From positions 310,001-374,000 of the forward strand of contig CANMDE010000002.1 in assembly GCA_947496535.1 (NCBI GenBank): DNA of 64,000 nt, in the 5' to 3' direction. The translations under genes were made by a program, and so were the position numbers. Positions 1-10,685 of this stretch are shown piece after piece; position 1 is the first letter of the stretch, and each line of letters begins with the position of its first letter. The DNA is from an uncultured Paracoccaceae bacterium. Lineage in GTDB: Bacteria; Pseudomonadota; Alphaproteobacteria; Rhodobacterales; Rhodobacteraceae. The notes under the pieces were generated by a model. That model worked only from the letters and a program-made list of their open reading frames with translations. It had not been told where the DNA came from and made no database searches.

Positions 1-861
1 GAAATCCGGCGTATTCACGCACATGTCGGCACTGGCGTGACGGTCGTGGCAGGGTCCGAAATCAGGACACAAATGCACCGGCTGCTGACGGAAAACAACG
101 ACTGGCAGGTCCCGGATGCCATTCAGCGAGAGAACATCAACGTTGTCATAAGCGCCGAGATGGCATGGGTCAGCTACGATCAGACTGGCGATATGTCGAG
201 CATTCCCAAGGAATTGGCGGGGCATTATCACGAACTCAAAATCCTTCACAAAATAGACGGATCATGGAAAATCGCCTGCATTGTCGGAACCCAAACGCGC
301 ATCGATCATGTGCGCGCACCGCTTGTCGAGGTCGACGAGACCGCACGTCTGCTGTGGATGAACGAGGCGGCGAAGGATCATCTGCCCGAGCATCCCATGC
401 TGGGTATCCGTGGGGAACGCCTGCATGCAGTCGAACCAGAAGCGCAGCGCGAACTTCTGGACGCAGTCGCCTGGATTGCCAAAGTGCGCGACCGGCACAC
501 GCCATGCGTCGGAGAAGATGCAGTCACGCGAGCTATTGCACTTGGTCAAGACGACACTGGCCTCGCGCATATTTGCTGGGCGATTTTACGAGACGGCAAG
601 TTGTTGATCACCTTCGGCGATACGGATCGGCTCGAACGGCAGCTTGCCAGCGCCGCTGACGTCTATGGCCTTTCCCGAACTCAGGAGCGGCTTGCGCGAG
701 AATTGATTGACGGTCGCGACCTCAGCGCAGCGGCCACAGCGCTCGGCATCAGCCCGAACACGGCGAAAACGCACTTGCAACGCATCTATGACAAGACAGG
801 CATCCGGGCGCAGCCTGCTCTTGTCCGTCTGCTTCTTAACGCAGACCAGCGCGGTGTTTGA
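1..861 (+). CDS. LuxR/GerE-family HTH transcriptional regulator, 5' truncated by window edge
   Basis: C-terminal LSRTQERLARELIDGRDLSAAATALGISPNTAKTHLQRIYDKTGIRAQPALVRLL is a LuxR HTH; frame is open back to base 1, so the M at 37 is probably internal. Confidence 0.8.
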   Translation, partial: EIRRIHAHVGTGVTVVAGSEIRTQMHRLLTENNDWQVPDAIQRENINVVISAEMAWVSYDQTGDMSSIPKELAGHYHELKILHKIDGSWKIACIVGTQTRIDHVRAPLVEVDETARLLWMNEAAKDHLPEHPMLGIRGERLHAVEPEAQRELLDAVAWIAKVRDRHTPCVGEDAVTRAIALGQDDTGLAHICWAILRDGKLLITFGDTDRLERQLASAADVYGLSRTQERLARELIDGRDLSAAATALGISPNTAKTHLQRIYDKTGIRAQPALVRLLLNADQRGV

Positions 862-1029
862 CTGCGGCAAGAATGTCTGACGTCAGGCCCAAATGGGCAT
901 TTTCCCGACAACGGTACGCGCAAAAGCCACATCGAAGGGTCGACCGGCAGAGAAATAGGCCGACAGGATGTGGACCTACTACGCTCTGTTGTTTAGTGCT
1001 TGGCAAAACATCAGAAGGTTGAGCTCACC

Positions 1030-3252
1030 GTGACCCAATTGGAAAACCCCGATATCGTATACACCAAAGTCGATGAAGCCCCGGAACTCGCGTCTGCATC
1101 GTTCCTGCCAATCATCCAGTACTTCGCTGCCGCTGCCGACGTTTCGGTCGGCACGCGGGATATTTCTCTTGCTGGACGTATCATCGCGACATTCCCCGAA
1201 AACCTGACCGAAGCACAGCGCCAATCGGATGATCTGGCTTTCCTTGGTGAACTGGTCAAAACGCCAGAGGCGAATGTCATCAAGCAGCCTAATATCTCTG
1301 CCTCAGTTCCACAGCTTGTGGCAGCGGTCAAGGAACTGCAGTCGCAGGGCTACGCCATCCCCGATTATCCGGAGAACCCGGAAACAGAGGCCGAAAAGAC
1401 GACGCGCGCGCGTTTTGACGCGATCAAGGGTTCAGCGGTGAACCCGGTTCTACGTGAAGGCAATTCTGACCGCCGGGCCGCTGTTGCGGTCAAGAACTAC
1501 GCCAAAGCCAACCCGCACCGGATGGGCGTCTGGGCCGCTGACAGCAAAACCCATGTGTCATCGATGACTGGCAATGATTTCCGGTCAAACGAAACATCCG
1601 TCACGTTGAGTGCAGAGCAAGCTGGCGCGGCGCGCATCGAACTTGTCGGCAAAGACGGGTCAGTGACCGTGCTGAAAGACGGCGTGACGTTCCCGGCGGG
1701 GACAGTCGTTGATGCGACCTTCATGTCTGCCAAAGCGCTTGGTGCTTTTCTGGACGAACAGATTGAAGCCACAAAGACTAAGGGGGTTCTGTTTTCGATC
1801 CATCTGAAGGCGACGATGATGAAGGTCTCTGACCCGATCATCTTTGGTCACGCGGTGAAGGCTTTCCTCAAGCCGGTTTTTGAAAAACATGGCGATGCGT
1901 TGGCCGCTGCCGGTGTGAACCCGAATTCTGGTCTGGGTGCGCTGCTTGATTGCGTTGCCGCGTCGCCCGACGCAGACGCGATCATGGCGGATATCGATGC
2001 TGTCATGGCTGATCGTCCGCCCATGTATATGGTCAATTCCGACAAAGGCATCACCAACCTGCACGTGCCATCCGACGTGATCATCGACGCATCGATCCCC
2101 GCATTGATACGCGCTGGTGGTAAAGGTTGGGGGCCCGACGGGGCCGAAGCCGACACCAATTGTGTTATCCCGGACAGTTCGTACGCAGCCGTCTATGACG
2201 CTGCGGTCAAGGATTGTAAGGCCAATGGCGCATTGGACCCGTCAACAGCCGGGACAGTGCAGAACATTGGTCTGATGGCGCAAAAGGCCGAAGAATACGG
2301 GTCGCACCCGACGACGTTTGAAATCCCACATGACGGCATTGTTCGCATGATCGCCGCAAATGGCGACGTGCTGCATACGCATGAGGTCGAGCAAGGCGAT
2401 ATCTGGCGCTCTGCTTCGACCCGTCAGGCTCCGATTGAAGACTGGGTGCAGTTGGCGATTGATCGTCAGGCGCTTGAAAACTGTCAGGCGATTTTCTGGC
2501 TGGACGAGACCCGCGCCCATGATGCGGAGTTGATCAAATACGTCAAACCGCTGCTGGCGAAGGCAGGCGCAGAAGACAAGTTTCAGATCCTCGCCCCGCG
2601 CGAAGCAACACAGGTTTCCTTTGGAACGATCCGCAAGGGTGACACCTCAATCGCGGTCACTGGCAACGTCCTGCGTGACTATCTGACCGATCTGTTCCCG
2701 ATCCTGGAATTGGGCACGTCGGCTAAAATGCTGTCGATTGTGAAACTGATGAACGGCGGTGGTCTGTTCGAAACAGGTGCGGGTGGTTCGGCCCCCAAGC
2801 ACGTCCAGCAATTGGTCGAAGAAAACCATCTGCGCTGGGATTCACTGGGCGAATTCTGCGCATTGGGCGAAAGCCTCAAGTACCTTGCTCAGGTGAAAGG
2901 CAACGCCAAGGCGAAGGTACTCGGGAATGCCGTGGATGTCGCGACACAAGGCATCCTCGATAACGACAAATCGCCGGGCCGTAAGGTTGGTCAGCCAGAC
3001 AACCGCGACAGCCATTACTATTTTGCGCTGTATTGGGCGCAAGCATTGGCGGCTCAGACGGACGATGCAGACCTGGCCGCGCATTTTGCGCCTATCGCGC
3101 AGGCATTGGCTGAAAACGAGGCTGCCATCGTGGCTGACTTCTTGGCTCCGCAAGGCAATTCTGCCGATACCGGTGGCTATTACCGGACTGATGCGGCCAA
3201 GACGGCGGCTGTGATGCGTCCTTCCGCGACGCTCAATCAGATCTTTGGCTAA
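1030..3252 (+). CDS. icd: NADP-dependent isocitrate dehydrogenase, monomeric type
   Basis: ~740 aa; [22 protein letters not shown]-terminus and overall sequence typical of monomeric IDH; GTG at 1030 fits better than the TTG at 1000. Confidence 0.9.
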   Translation: MTQLENPDIVYTKVDEAPELASASFLPIIQYFAAAADVSVGTRDISLAGRIIATFPENLTEAQRQSDDLAFLGELVKTPEANVIKQPNISASVPQLVAAVKELQSQGYAIPDYPENPETEAEKTTRARFDAIKGSAVNPVLREGNSDRRAAVAVKNYAKANPHRMGVWAADSKTHVSSMTGNDFRSNETSVTLSAEQAGAARIELVGKDGSVTVLKDGVTFPAGTVVDATFMSAKALGAFLDEQIEATKTKGVLFSIHLKATMMKVSDPIIFGHAVKAFLKPVFEKHGDALAAAGVNPNSGLGALLDCVAASPDADAIMADIDAVMADRPPMYMVNSDKGITNLHVPSDVIIDASIPALIRAGGKGWGPDGAEADTNCVIPDSSYAAVYDAAVKDCKANGALDPSTAGTVQNIGLMAQKAEEYGSHPTTFEIPHDGIVRMIAANGDVLHTHEVEQGDIWRSASTRQAPIEDWVQLAIDRQALENCQAIFWLDETRAHDAELIKYVKPLLAKAGAEDKFQILAPREATQVSFGTIRKGDTSIAVTGNVLRDYLTDLFPILELGTSAKMLSIVKLMNGGGLFETGAGGSAPKHVQQLVEENHLRWDSLGEFCALGESLKYLAQVKGNAKAKVLGNAVDVATQGILDNDKSPGRKVGQPDNRDSHYYFALYWAQALAAQTDDADLAAHFAPIAQALAENEAAIVADFLAPQGNSADTGGYYRTDAAKTAAVMRPSATLNQIFG

Positions 3253-3261
3253 ACGAAAAAT

Positions 3262-3289
3262 CGCCGGGCTTTAATCCTAAAGCCCGGCG
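3262..3289. terminator. Bidirectional stem-loop between convergent icd and ABC operon
   Basis: CGCCGGGCTTTA-ATCC-TAAAGCCCGGCG, perfect 12-bp stem. Confidence 0.85.
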
Positions 3290-3325
3290 GTTCCTGCCTG
3301 TAGTTTGACGGGTGCCGTGGCCGGG

Positions 3326-4078
3326 TCAACGACTGGCCGCATAGTACGACACCTTCTTTTCCAGATAGCCCAGAAACTCTGAAATAGTGAAGGCCAGCGC
3401 GAACAAGACAATCAAAACGGCCCAGAAGTGGCTCATCAGGAAGTTCGCGGCATAAAGCTCAAACAAAGCACCGAAGCCCACGATGGAAATCAGAAGCTGG
3501 CCGATGATCACGCCTTTGACGGCCCGGATAACTCCGATACGCACACCACCCAGAATTTCAGGCAGCGCGGCCCAGAAGTAGACCTTGAAGAATGCATCCT
3601 TTGGCGTCGCCCCAAAACTGATTGCCATTTCGACCAGTGATCGGTTGATCTGACGGACGCCTGCACGGGTATTCAGGATAATGATCCAGATCCCGAACAG
3701 GGTGGTCGTGATGATGATGGACTTCATCCCGAAACCAAACAGAACCATCAACACCGGCACCAAAGCCGTCAGCGGGGCGCTGACAAATATGTTGACCCAA
3801 GGCAGCAGCAGTTCATCCAGCAACCGGCTTTTGCCCATGAAAATCCCAACCGGAATGCCGATCGCGATTGAAAAGAAAACCCCGGACAAAAAAGCCCGCG
3901 CGGTTTCGGACAGCGCCTGTAAGAAGGCAGGTGTCCCGATGATCGAAAACAGCGTCGCGAAAACCTCTGTGAGCGGCGGCACAAAGAACGTGGCCCCGGT
4001 GCGCCCAACGATTTCCCACAACAGGCCCCACAGCAGAAGCGAGGACATCGCAGGTAATTTATATCCATAGATATGCAT
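3326..4078 (-). CDS. NitT/TauT-type ABC transporter permease
   Basis: SsuC/TauC-like membrane protein; EMAISFGATPKDAFFKVYFWAALPEILGGVRIG EAA loop. Confidence 0.85.
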   Translation of the reverse strand: MHIYGYKLPAMSSLLLWGLLWEIVGRTGATFFVPPLTEVFATLFSIIGTPAFLQALSETARAFLSGVFFSIAIGIPVGIFMGKSRLLDELLLPWVNIFVSAPLTALVPVLMVLFGFGMKSIIITTTLFGIWIIILNTRAGVRQINRSLVEMAISFGATPKDAFFKVYFWAALPEILGGVRIGVIRAVKGVIIGQLLISIVGFGALFELYAANFLMSHFWAVLIVLFALAFTISEFLGYLEKKVSYYAASR

Positions 4079-4086
4079 GACGCGTC

Positions 4087-4887
4087 CTATTCCACGTAGT
4101 TGCGCAACGACGACCAGATTTCATCCACGATATCCAGATATTCAGGATCGCGGCGGATGTTCTCGACACCTTTGGTGCGAAAGCTGGACGGGCGAATGAT
4201 CTCGGACACGCGGCTTGGCCGTGGCAGCAGGATGGCCACTTGATCCGATACGTAGACCGCTTCTTCGATAGAGTGGGTGACGAAAATAAACGTCTTGTTC
4301 TCATTGGCGACAAGCGCCAGCAGGTCTTCCTGAAACTTGCGCCGGGTTTGTTCGTCGACCGCAGAGAAAGGTTCGTCGAGCAGCAAAACCTGTGAGTCCA
4401 CCGACAATGCCCGCGCCAGACCGACGCGTTGGCGCATGCCGCCCGATAATTCATGGGGAAAGCTGCCTTCAAAACCGGCAAGCCCCACGTTCTTGATATA
4501 TTTTTCGGCCTTGTCCTCGCGCTCTGATTTCGGGACGCCGCGCAGTTCCAACCCGAAAGCCACGTTGCGCAATACGTTCGCCCAAGGAAGCAGGGCAAAG
4601 TCCTGAAAGACAAACGCGCGGTTGGGGCCGGGACCAGTCACCGTCTTGCCATTCACGATAATCTCGCCTGTGTCCGGCTTCAGCAATCCGGCGATGATTT
4701 TCAACAGCGTTGTCTTCCCACAACCGGACGGCCCCAGCAGAGAGGTCAACTGACCACGTGGAAATTCCAAAGACATATCCCGGAGCGCCTCGACCGCCCC
4801 ATAGTTTTTCGAAATACCCCGTACCGAAACGGCGATTTCCTGATCTAGCGGGGCTGCATCCGCGAAAGCCTTTTCAGTCTGAGACAT
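4087..4887 (-). CDS. NitT/TauT-type ABC transporter ATP-binding protein
   Basis: Walker A GPSGCGKTT, signature LSGGMRQRVGLARAL, Walker B VLLLDEPFSA. Confidence 0.92.
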   Translation of the reverse strand: MSQTEKAFADAAPLDQEIAVSVRGISKNYGAVEALRDMSLEFPRGQLTSLLGPSGCGKTTLLKIIAGLLKPDTGEIIVNGKTVTGPGPNRAFVFQDFALLPWANVLRNVAFGLELRGVPKSEREDKAEKYIKNVGLAGFEGSFPHELSGGMRQRVGLARALSVDSQVLLLDEPFSAVDEQTRRKFQEDLLALVANENKTFIFVTHSIEEAVYVSDQVAILLPRPSRVSEIIRPSSFRTKGVENIRRDPEYLDIVDEIWSSLRNYVE

Positions 4888-5635
4888 AACCACGGTCGTT
4901 CCCTTCAAAGAGTAGATTTTCGATTTTCTCAAGCAGGTTCAGAAACAGAACGGCCAGAAGAATGATCGAGAAGATAGCCGCGTACATGCTGGGATAGTCA
5001 GCGATAGAGCGGCTGTAGGTGATGATGTCGCCAACCCCGGTCGGCGTAATCTTAAGCTCTGACAGGATCGCCCCGATGAACCCGGCAGAGACACCCAGCC
5101 TTAGGCCTGAAAAGATCACGGGCGAAGCCGCAGGAATAATGATTTTCAGCAAAACCTCCCGGTCACTGGCCATGAAAGACCTTGCCATTTCCTTCATGGA
5201 TGCGGGGGTGTTGCGCACGGCACTGCTGGTATTCAGCACGATGACTGGCATTGCCATGATACAGACCACGAACACTTTGGACGTCAGCCCGATGCCATAG
5301 GCCATCACCAACAAGGGGATAAGCGCCGCCAGAGGGGCTGCCTGCATCACGATAAAGATCGGGGAAAACAGCCATTCGAACCGTTCACTCAGCCCAATCC
5401 AAAGGCCAAGACCAATGCCCAGCACTGTTGAAATGGCCACGCCGATGACCAGCGGTTTCAACGTCTCTGCATATGCGGTGAAAATGCTGCCATCGAATGT
5501 CATGCGCATCAGGGCGGCCATGGATTCAATGAACGTTGGAAAAGCATAGCTGATCGGAATGCGCCCGGATATTTCCCAGGCACCAAAAACCAGCACCGCT
5601 GAGAGAACCTTGAGCATGAGCGAACGTTGTACCAT
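4874..5635 (-). CDS. NitT/TauT-type ABC transporter permease
   Basis: TauC-like permease; MVQRSLMLKVLSA taken as start; overlaps ATPase gene by 14 nt. Confidence 0.85.
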   Translation of the reverse strand: MVQRSLMLKVLSAVLVFGAWEISGRIPISYAFPTFIESMAALMRMTFDGSIFTAYAETLKPLVIGVAISTVLGIGLGLWIGLSERFEWLFSPIFIVMQAAPLAALIPLLVMAYGIGLTSKVFVVCIMAMPVIVLNTSSAVRNTPASMKEMARSFMASDREVLLKIIIPAASPVIFSGLRLGVSAGFIGAILSELKITPTGVGDIITYSRSIADYPSMYAAIFSIILLAVLFLNLLEKIENLLFEGNDRGYVSD

Positions 5636-5660
5636 GATGCCTCGGCCAATTTGAAAAGGG

Positions 5661-5699
5661 TGGTCACCGAACACCGTGCGCCGGTGACCAACGGTGTTC
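5661..5699 (-). other. Two interleaved, mutually exclusive stem-loops between SBP stop and permease start
   Basis: TGGTCACCG(5661-5669)/CGGTGACCA(5682-5690) and GAACACCGT(5669-5677)/ACGGTGTTC(5691-5699). Confidence 0.7.
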
Positions 5700-5702
5700 T
5701 GT

Positions 5703-6677
5703 CTACTTCGTTGCCGCGTCGAGCGGTGCGAGATACCAGAAATCATCAACGTTCAGTTCGGCAGGGTCGCCTTCCAACTGACCGGCAGCGGTGTACCATT
5801 CCAGATCGGCCACGGCCGCGTTGCGACCGCCGCCATTTGGATCATAAAGCCCACCTTCGACGGCCTCGGTATAGAACGTATCCAGCTCGGCCAAAATCTC
5901 GGCAGGTAGCTGCCCGATGGGACCGGCGGGGTCGGTTTCCCTGCTGATGATCGTGGGATCTTCGGCCATATCGCGCCAGACGCTGACCAGCGCAGAGACA
6001 AGGATGTCGACTTGCTCGCTGTTTTCTTCGATCCAGTCGAGGTTTGCGAAAAGTGCTTCATCACTTGCATCAACATCAAACATTGGCAGCACGTTGAAAC
6101 GGTCATCCGCTTCGGCGATGATCTTGTTCTTGTTAGACAGATCCAAAATCGTCGCTTCGGCTTGTCCGGCGAGCATGGCAACCACACGGTTGGAAGAACC
6201 GGGCACGTATGATCTTTCACCAAAGCTGATGGACATACGTTCTTCGATCACATTTGCAATGGCATCCGTACCACCGCCACGCGAATGCAGCATAATGGGA
6301 TGACCATCCAGCTGCGACAGATCGGTGTATTCTTCAACTGCGACAGGAAAGAATTTAAGCTTCGATAGCTGGAAAATGATCCGCAAAGGCGCGCGTGACC
6401 GCTGCATGGCAGAGTACGGCGTGCCAAAACCAATATCCATCTGACCGCTCAGAATGGCCTGAATTGCGAGTTCTTCATCAGAGAAGGCAGTCCACTCATA
6501 TTCCAACCCATTGGCCTTCGCGCGATCAAGTGCCACGAAAAAGGCCGCCAACTCATCCGAGGGGGTTTCGGCCAGAGCGATTTTCAGGGTTTCAGCCTGC
6601 GCTGACGAAACGGTCATCGCAATGGCCAGCGGCACCGCCAGCGCCGTCTTGGCCAGCTGTTTCACAAAATACATCAT
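5703..6677 (-). CDS. NitT/TauT-type ABC transporter substrate-binding protein
   Basis: Signal peptide plus SBP fold motifs (SGQMDIGFGTPYSA); GGGAGGAGAAC SD before ATG at 6677. Confidence 0.82.
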   Translation of the reverse strand: MMYFVKQLAKTALAVPLAIAMTVSSAQAETLKIALAETPSDELAAFFVALDRAKANGLEYEWTAFSDEELAIQAILSGQMDIGFGTPYSAMQRSRAPLRIIFQLSKLKFFPVAVEEYTDLSQLDGHPIMLHSRGGGTDAIANVIEERMSISFGERSYVPGSSNRVVAMLAGQAEATILDLSNKNKIIAEADDRFNVLPMFDVDASDEALFANLDWIEENSEQVDILVSALVSVWRDMAEDPTIISRETDPAGPIGQLPAEILAELDTFYTEAVEGGLYDPNGGGRNAAVADLEWYTAAGQLEGDPAELNVDDFWYLAPLDAATK

Positions 6678-6763
6678 TGTTCTCCTCCCAGTGAACATCA
6701 ACGTTTCAGACAATGCCGAGGTAAAGCTGTTGAGTGCTGGTCCTCGGTCCTTATTTCTGGTTG

Positions 6764-7477
6764 CTACACCTCATCGAAAAGGCGGTTGGACACCGACTGT
6801 AAATGGTTGCGCATGGCCCCATAGGCCGCTTCGGAATCGCGACCCGCGATGGCGGTCACAATGGCTTCATGCTCGTCAAAGCTGGTGTGAGTGCGCGGTG
6901 GGCGTGCAGTGTCCCGCACAACATTCCCCCAAGCCACAGCGCGGCGCACAACGTTGAGTTGCTGAAAAAGCGAGGCCAGCAGCAGATTGTCACTGCTCTT
7001 GGCGATATGGTGATGCAGCAGGTCATCCTGCTCTTCGTATTCCGCCCAACTTGTCGCCGACCGGGTGCGCGCCATGATGCGCCGCATGGTCATCAGGTCT
7101 TCGCCAGATGCGTTAACGGCCGCCTCTCGGGCGATGGCGGGTTCAATGACCATCCGCGCGCGCATCATCCGAAACGGCGTCAGCTTGCGACCCAGATCAA
7201 TCCAGGCGTCGGCAGTGTCGACCTCGTCCCGATCCGCAATGAACGTCCCCTTGCCCACATGCCTCCAGACCAGACCCTCGCGCTCAAGAGCATCAAGCGC
7301 CTTGCGCAGTTCCGTCCGGGTCATTGACAGCTGTTCGGTCAAAACGCGTTCAGACGGAAGACGGTTACCCGCCTCATATCCGCCTTCCACGATAAAATCC
7401 CGAAGACGCTCAAGTGATGGATCAGCTTTGAGTGCGCGGCTAGATATGTGCAAGGCTACCCCTGATTGGTTGACCAA
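6764..7477 (-). CDS. GntR/FadR (FCD)-family transcriptional regulator
   Basis: wHTH GNRLPSERVLTEQLSMTRTELRKALDALEREGLVWRHVGKGTFI plus helical FCD domain; start codon uncertain. Confidence 0.9.
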   Translation of the reverse strand: MVNQSGVALHISSRALKADPSLERLRDFIVEGGYEAGNRLPSERVLTEQLSMTRTELRKALDALEREGLVWRHVGKGTFIADRDEVDTADAWIDLGRKLTPFRMMRARMVIEPAIAREAAVNASGEDLMTMRRIMARTRSATSWAEYEEQDDLLHHHIAKSSDNLLLASLFQQLNVVRRAVAWGNVVRDTARPPRTHTSFDEHEAIVTAIAGRDSEAAYGAMRNHLQSVSNRLFDEV

Positions 7478-7478
7478 T
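7465..7478. promoter_or_regulatory. Candidate operator of the FCD regulator
   Basis: Perfect inverted repeat ATTGGT-TG-ACCAAT at the head of the divergent regulator/hydrolase intergenic region. Confidence 0.5.
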
Positions 7479-7619
7479 TTTCATGGTTTTTAGTTAAATC
7501 ACACCAACCATTATCGATTGATGGGAGCAAATCAACAATTAATTAGATTGATTGGGATTGATCTGCAAAATACCCGCCGCTATACAGGCTTGGACTTTTG
7601 ATCATTGGGGAGAGCGCAA

Positions 7620-8303
7620 GTGTCTGATTTCGTTATACCAACCCCGCCAATTTCGGCGATTCCCGTGGCCGGTGGCGGGACGTTTCCAGTTCGCCGCGTT
7701 TATTGCATTGGTCGCAATTATGCGGCCCACGCGGTCGAGATGGGGCACGACCCGAATCGCGAGCCGCCCTTTTTCTTTCAGAAGAACCCGGACAACCTGG
7801 ACGCCAGCGGCACGTTTCCCTACCCATCACAAAGCAAAGACGTCCATCACGAGGTCGAACTGCTCGTCGCGCTGAAATCCGGGGGCACGAACATCAAGCT
7901 GGAAGACGCGTTGGATCACGTCTGGGGCTATGCGCCATCACTGGACATGACCCAGCGCGACCTTCAAGGCGTGGCCAAAAAGATGGGTCGTCCGTGGGAA
8001 ATTGGCAAAGCCTTCGAACGGTCCGGCCCGGTCGGCCCACTGCAGCCCGTGTCAGACGTTGGACATCTGGACAGCGGACGGATCGAACTGAAGGTCAACG
8101 GTGAGATCAAACAAGAGGGCGACCTGAACCAAATGATCTGGAAAGTGCCAGAGATGATTTCCTACCTCTCTGACTATTTCGAACTCGCCGCCGGAGACGT
8201 CATCATGTCAGGAACACCAGCCGGCGTCGGACCGGTGTCGCGCGGTGATGACATGGTCGTATCAGTCGATGGCCTCAACGATCTGAGCGTCAAGGTTGTC
8301 TGA
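7620..8303 (+). CDS. Fumarylacetoacetate hydrolase (FAH)-family protein
   Basis: IGRNYAAHAVEMG...PPFFFQKNPDNL...HHEVELLVAL...GDVIMSGTPAGVGPV motifs; GTG start at 7620. Confidence 0.92.
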   Translation: MSDFVIPTPPISAIPVAGGGTFPVRRVYCIGRNYAAHAVEMGHDPNREPPFFFQKNPDNLDASGTFPYPSQSKDVHHEVELLVALKSGGTNIKLEDALDHVWGYAPSLDMTQRDLQGVAKKMGRPWEIGKAFERSGPVGPLQPVSDVGHLDSGRIELKVNGEIKQEGDLNQMIWKVPEMISYLSDYFELAAGDVIMSGTPAGVGPVSRGDDMVVSVDGLNDLSVKVV

Positions 8304-8379
8304 GGTGGGATCAGTGGCGCATCTGCGGTAGGCATCGGATAGTCGCGCAGCGCGTTCGGACGCATAGCCAACAGAGCCA

Positions 8380-9321
8380 CTACTCCGCTGCATGCCCATC
8401 TTTGGCGGCGTCCAAACCCTGTTGCGCAAGATCAGAGATCTTGCCACAGGTGTCTGCCCAAGTGCTGTGGCACTGCGGTAGATAAACCTGTTTGTACCAG
8501 TTCTGTGCCTTTACCTGATTACTGTTCAGTGCTTCGGTATTGCAGCACAAAGTGTGAACGGTTTTTGCAAGATGGCCAAGCCGTGCCGTTGTGACCAGAT
8601 CAGGAGGGAGCAGAGTTTGCAGACCGTAGCTTGGTTCGGTCACCACAGGCGTCCCGGCAGCGATTGCACCGATGATGCGCGGGGTTTCTAAATGGTTTGA
8701 TCGGTATGCATGTATATTGATGCAACAACGGGACTGCGCGGCAATGTCCTCGTAAACCACACCGTTATGCGGGGACATGCGCAAACCCAGCGCTTTCAGT
8801 TCATCCATCACCTTTCGCCTGCGTGGGGTCATGGCGCCGACAAAGCAGATATCATACGGGCGTTCATTCAGTGGCATGGACGTATCGATGGCGGCAGGGT
8901 CAACGCCAACACTGAACCCGAAAACCGGCATATCCAGTTGGTGCTGCAGCCGCGCTGTCTGCGGTGCAAAGTAGTCAAGAAGTACATCAAAACCGGATTG
9001 TTTTTCCGCAAGCATCCGGCGTTTTCGCCTGATCGCGCTCCAACCCACTTTGCTTAGATGCAGCGGATTGCCCATGACAGCGATGATCGAGAAATTAAGG
9101 TAGACATACAAACAGCCAGGCCGACGCCGGTGCGGTTGAAAACCTTCGCCGATGACAAAGATAATCGCACCGTCGACGTGATCCGCTTCATCAATCTGCT
9201 CACAGACAATCAAGCCTGTTGCAGGCCCGAAACTGTCCGACAGCGCAGCATGAATAAACCGGGTCACATGAGCGATATGATCGAAGCTGACCCTTTGGAT
9301 GACAAGATAAGCGCGACGCAT
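8380..9321 (-). CDS. Glycosyltransferase (group 1-like)
   Basis: ETPRIIGAIAAGTPVVTEPSYG C-terminal motif; beside EPS genes. Confidence 0.6.
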   Translation of the reverse strand: MRRAYLVIQRVSFDHIAHVTRFIHAALSDSFGPATGLIVCEQIDEADHVDGAIIFVIGEGFQPHRRRPGCLYVYLNFSIIAVMGNPLHLSKVGWSAIRRKRRMLAEKQSGFDVLLDYFAPQTARLQHQLDMPVFGFSVGVDPAAIDTSMPLNERPYDICFVGAMTPRRRKVMDELKALGLRMSPHNGVVYEDIAAQSRCCINIHAYRSNHLETPRIIGAIAAGTPVVTEPSYGLQTLLPPDLVTTARLGHLAKTVHTLCCNTEALNSNQVKAQNWYKQVYLPQCHSTWADTCGKISDLAQQGLDAAKDGHAAE

Positions 9322-9527
9322 AGGTTGTTTGAAACCTCTTCTGATTCAATTCTATCAAAGCAGAGTATTTGTGCAGATTTACTCTATTTTAAGATATGTA
9401 ACAGATGCCATTTGCACCATTGTTTCCGTTTTGAAACGTAATCATCTTCAACTTTGGCATTTAGTGCGCTGAAATTCTTAGCGCAGCGGGTTCTTGCGAC
9501 TAAAAACTGCCCATTCGCTGGCGAGTA

Positions 9528-9542
9528 ATGGCCTAAGGCCAT
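9528..9542. promoter_or_regulatory. Palindrome upstream of exoA-like operon
   Basis: ATGGCCT-A-AGGCCAT. Confidence 0.35.
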
Positions 9543-9665
9543 CGGTATGCCGTGCTTCTGTTACATCTAAGAACTAAGGTTAAGCATCAGTTTATGTTGC
9601 GATTTTTTGTGGCCCCACGCCGTTTTGGTTTTTGACAGCTCTTGCTTTCAGACGAAGGACCGACA

Positions 9666-10685
9666 ATGCAACCGACCGTCGAACCTAGTGCGATCAGCGC
9701 CGTTGACCCGCTGATTGTTATCCCCTGTTTGAACGAGGCCACCCATATTGGCCCAATCCTGCGCCAACTGATACTGACCATCGACCGTTTGGGCGGTCGT
9801 GTGGTTGTGGTGGACGGTGGCAGCACGGATGGCACCAAGGAGATAGTGCATGATTTCGCGGTTGCCGATGACCGCATTTCGTTGATCCACAATCCAGACC
9901 GTATCCAAAGTGCTGCGATCAATTTGGCTGTGGCCGACGATGATGGCGCAGCAACCCATCTGATCCGCATTGATGCCCATTGTGCCTATCCGGACGATTT
10001 TTGCGATGTGCTGATGCAGCAGGCTAAGTCTGTCTATGCCGATAGCATTGTCGTCAGTATGATCGCTGAAGGGACCGCACCCGTGCAGCGTATCAATGCG
10101 GCGACCCAAAACGCGCCTGTCGGCAATGGTGGCTCTGCCCATCGGAATATCCCCAGCGGCGCGTATGTCGACCATGGCCATCATGCTTTGATCAAGATTG
10201 CTGCATTCCGCGCGGTGGGAGGATACGACCCAACCTTTGCCCATAATGAAGATGCTGAATTTGATTACCGACTGCGTCAGGCCGGGCATCGGATATGGCT
10301 GACCTCTGGCACTGTCATTACTTATTTTCCACGACCATCACTTGCCGCTGTGGCGCGTCAGTACTTCAACTATGGGACAGGACGCGCACGCAACCTGCTC
10401 AAGCATAGTGTGGTGCCGCGGCTGAGGCAGACCAAAGTGATGATGGTTCTCCCCGCTGTTCTAATGACCCTGCTGGCCCCGATTCATTGGCTGTTCGCCG
10501 TGCCCGCGTTGCTGTGGTGTCTCTATTGCCTGCGGGCCGGCACCCTCATGGCTTGGCAAGAGCGCGACCCCATGCTGGTTCTTTGTGGTGTGGCCGCGAT
10601 GATCATGCATTTTTCATGGTCTCTGGGATTTTGGCAGAGAGTACTGAAAAACGCGCTGCCATTTGGTCGTGGAGTGGCACAATGA
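9666..10685 (+). CDS. exoA: Succinoglycan-type glycosyltransferase ExoA-like (GT2)
   Basis: VIPCLNEATHIGPILRQL...VVVDGGSTDGTKEIV...HNEDAEFDYRLRQAG; ATG at 9666. Confidence 0.8.
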   Translation: MQPTVEPSAISAVDPLIVIPCLNEATHIGPILRQLILTIDRLGGRVVVVDGGSTDGTKEIVHDFAVADDRISLIHNPDRIQSAAINLAVADDDGAATHLIRIDAHCAYPDDFCDVLMQQAKSVYADSIVVSMIAEGTAPVQRINAATQNAPVGNGGSAHRNIPSGAYVDHGHHALIKIAAFRAVGGYDPTFAHNEDAEFDYRLRQAGHRIWLTSGTVITYFPRPSLAAVARQYFNYGTGRARNLLKHSVVPRLRQTKVMMVLPAVLMTLLAPIHWLFAVPALLWCLYCLRAGTLMAWQERDPMLVLCGVAAMIMHFSWSLGFWQRVLKNALPFGRGVAQ

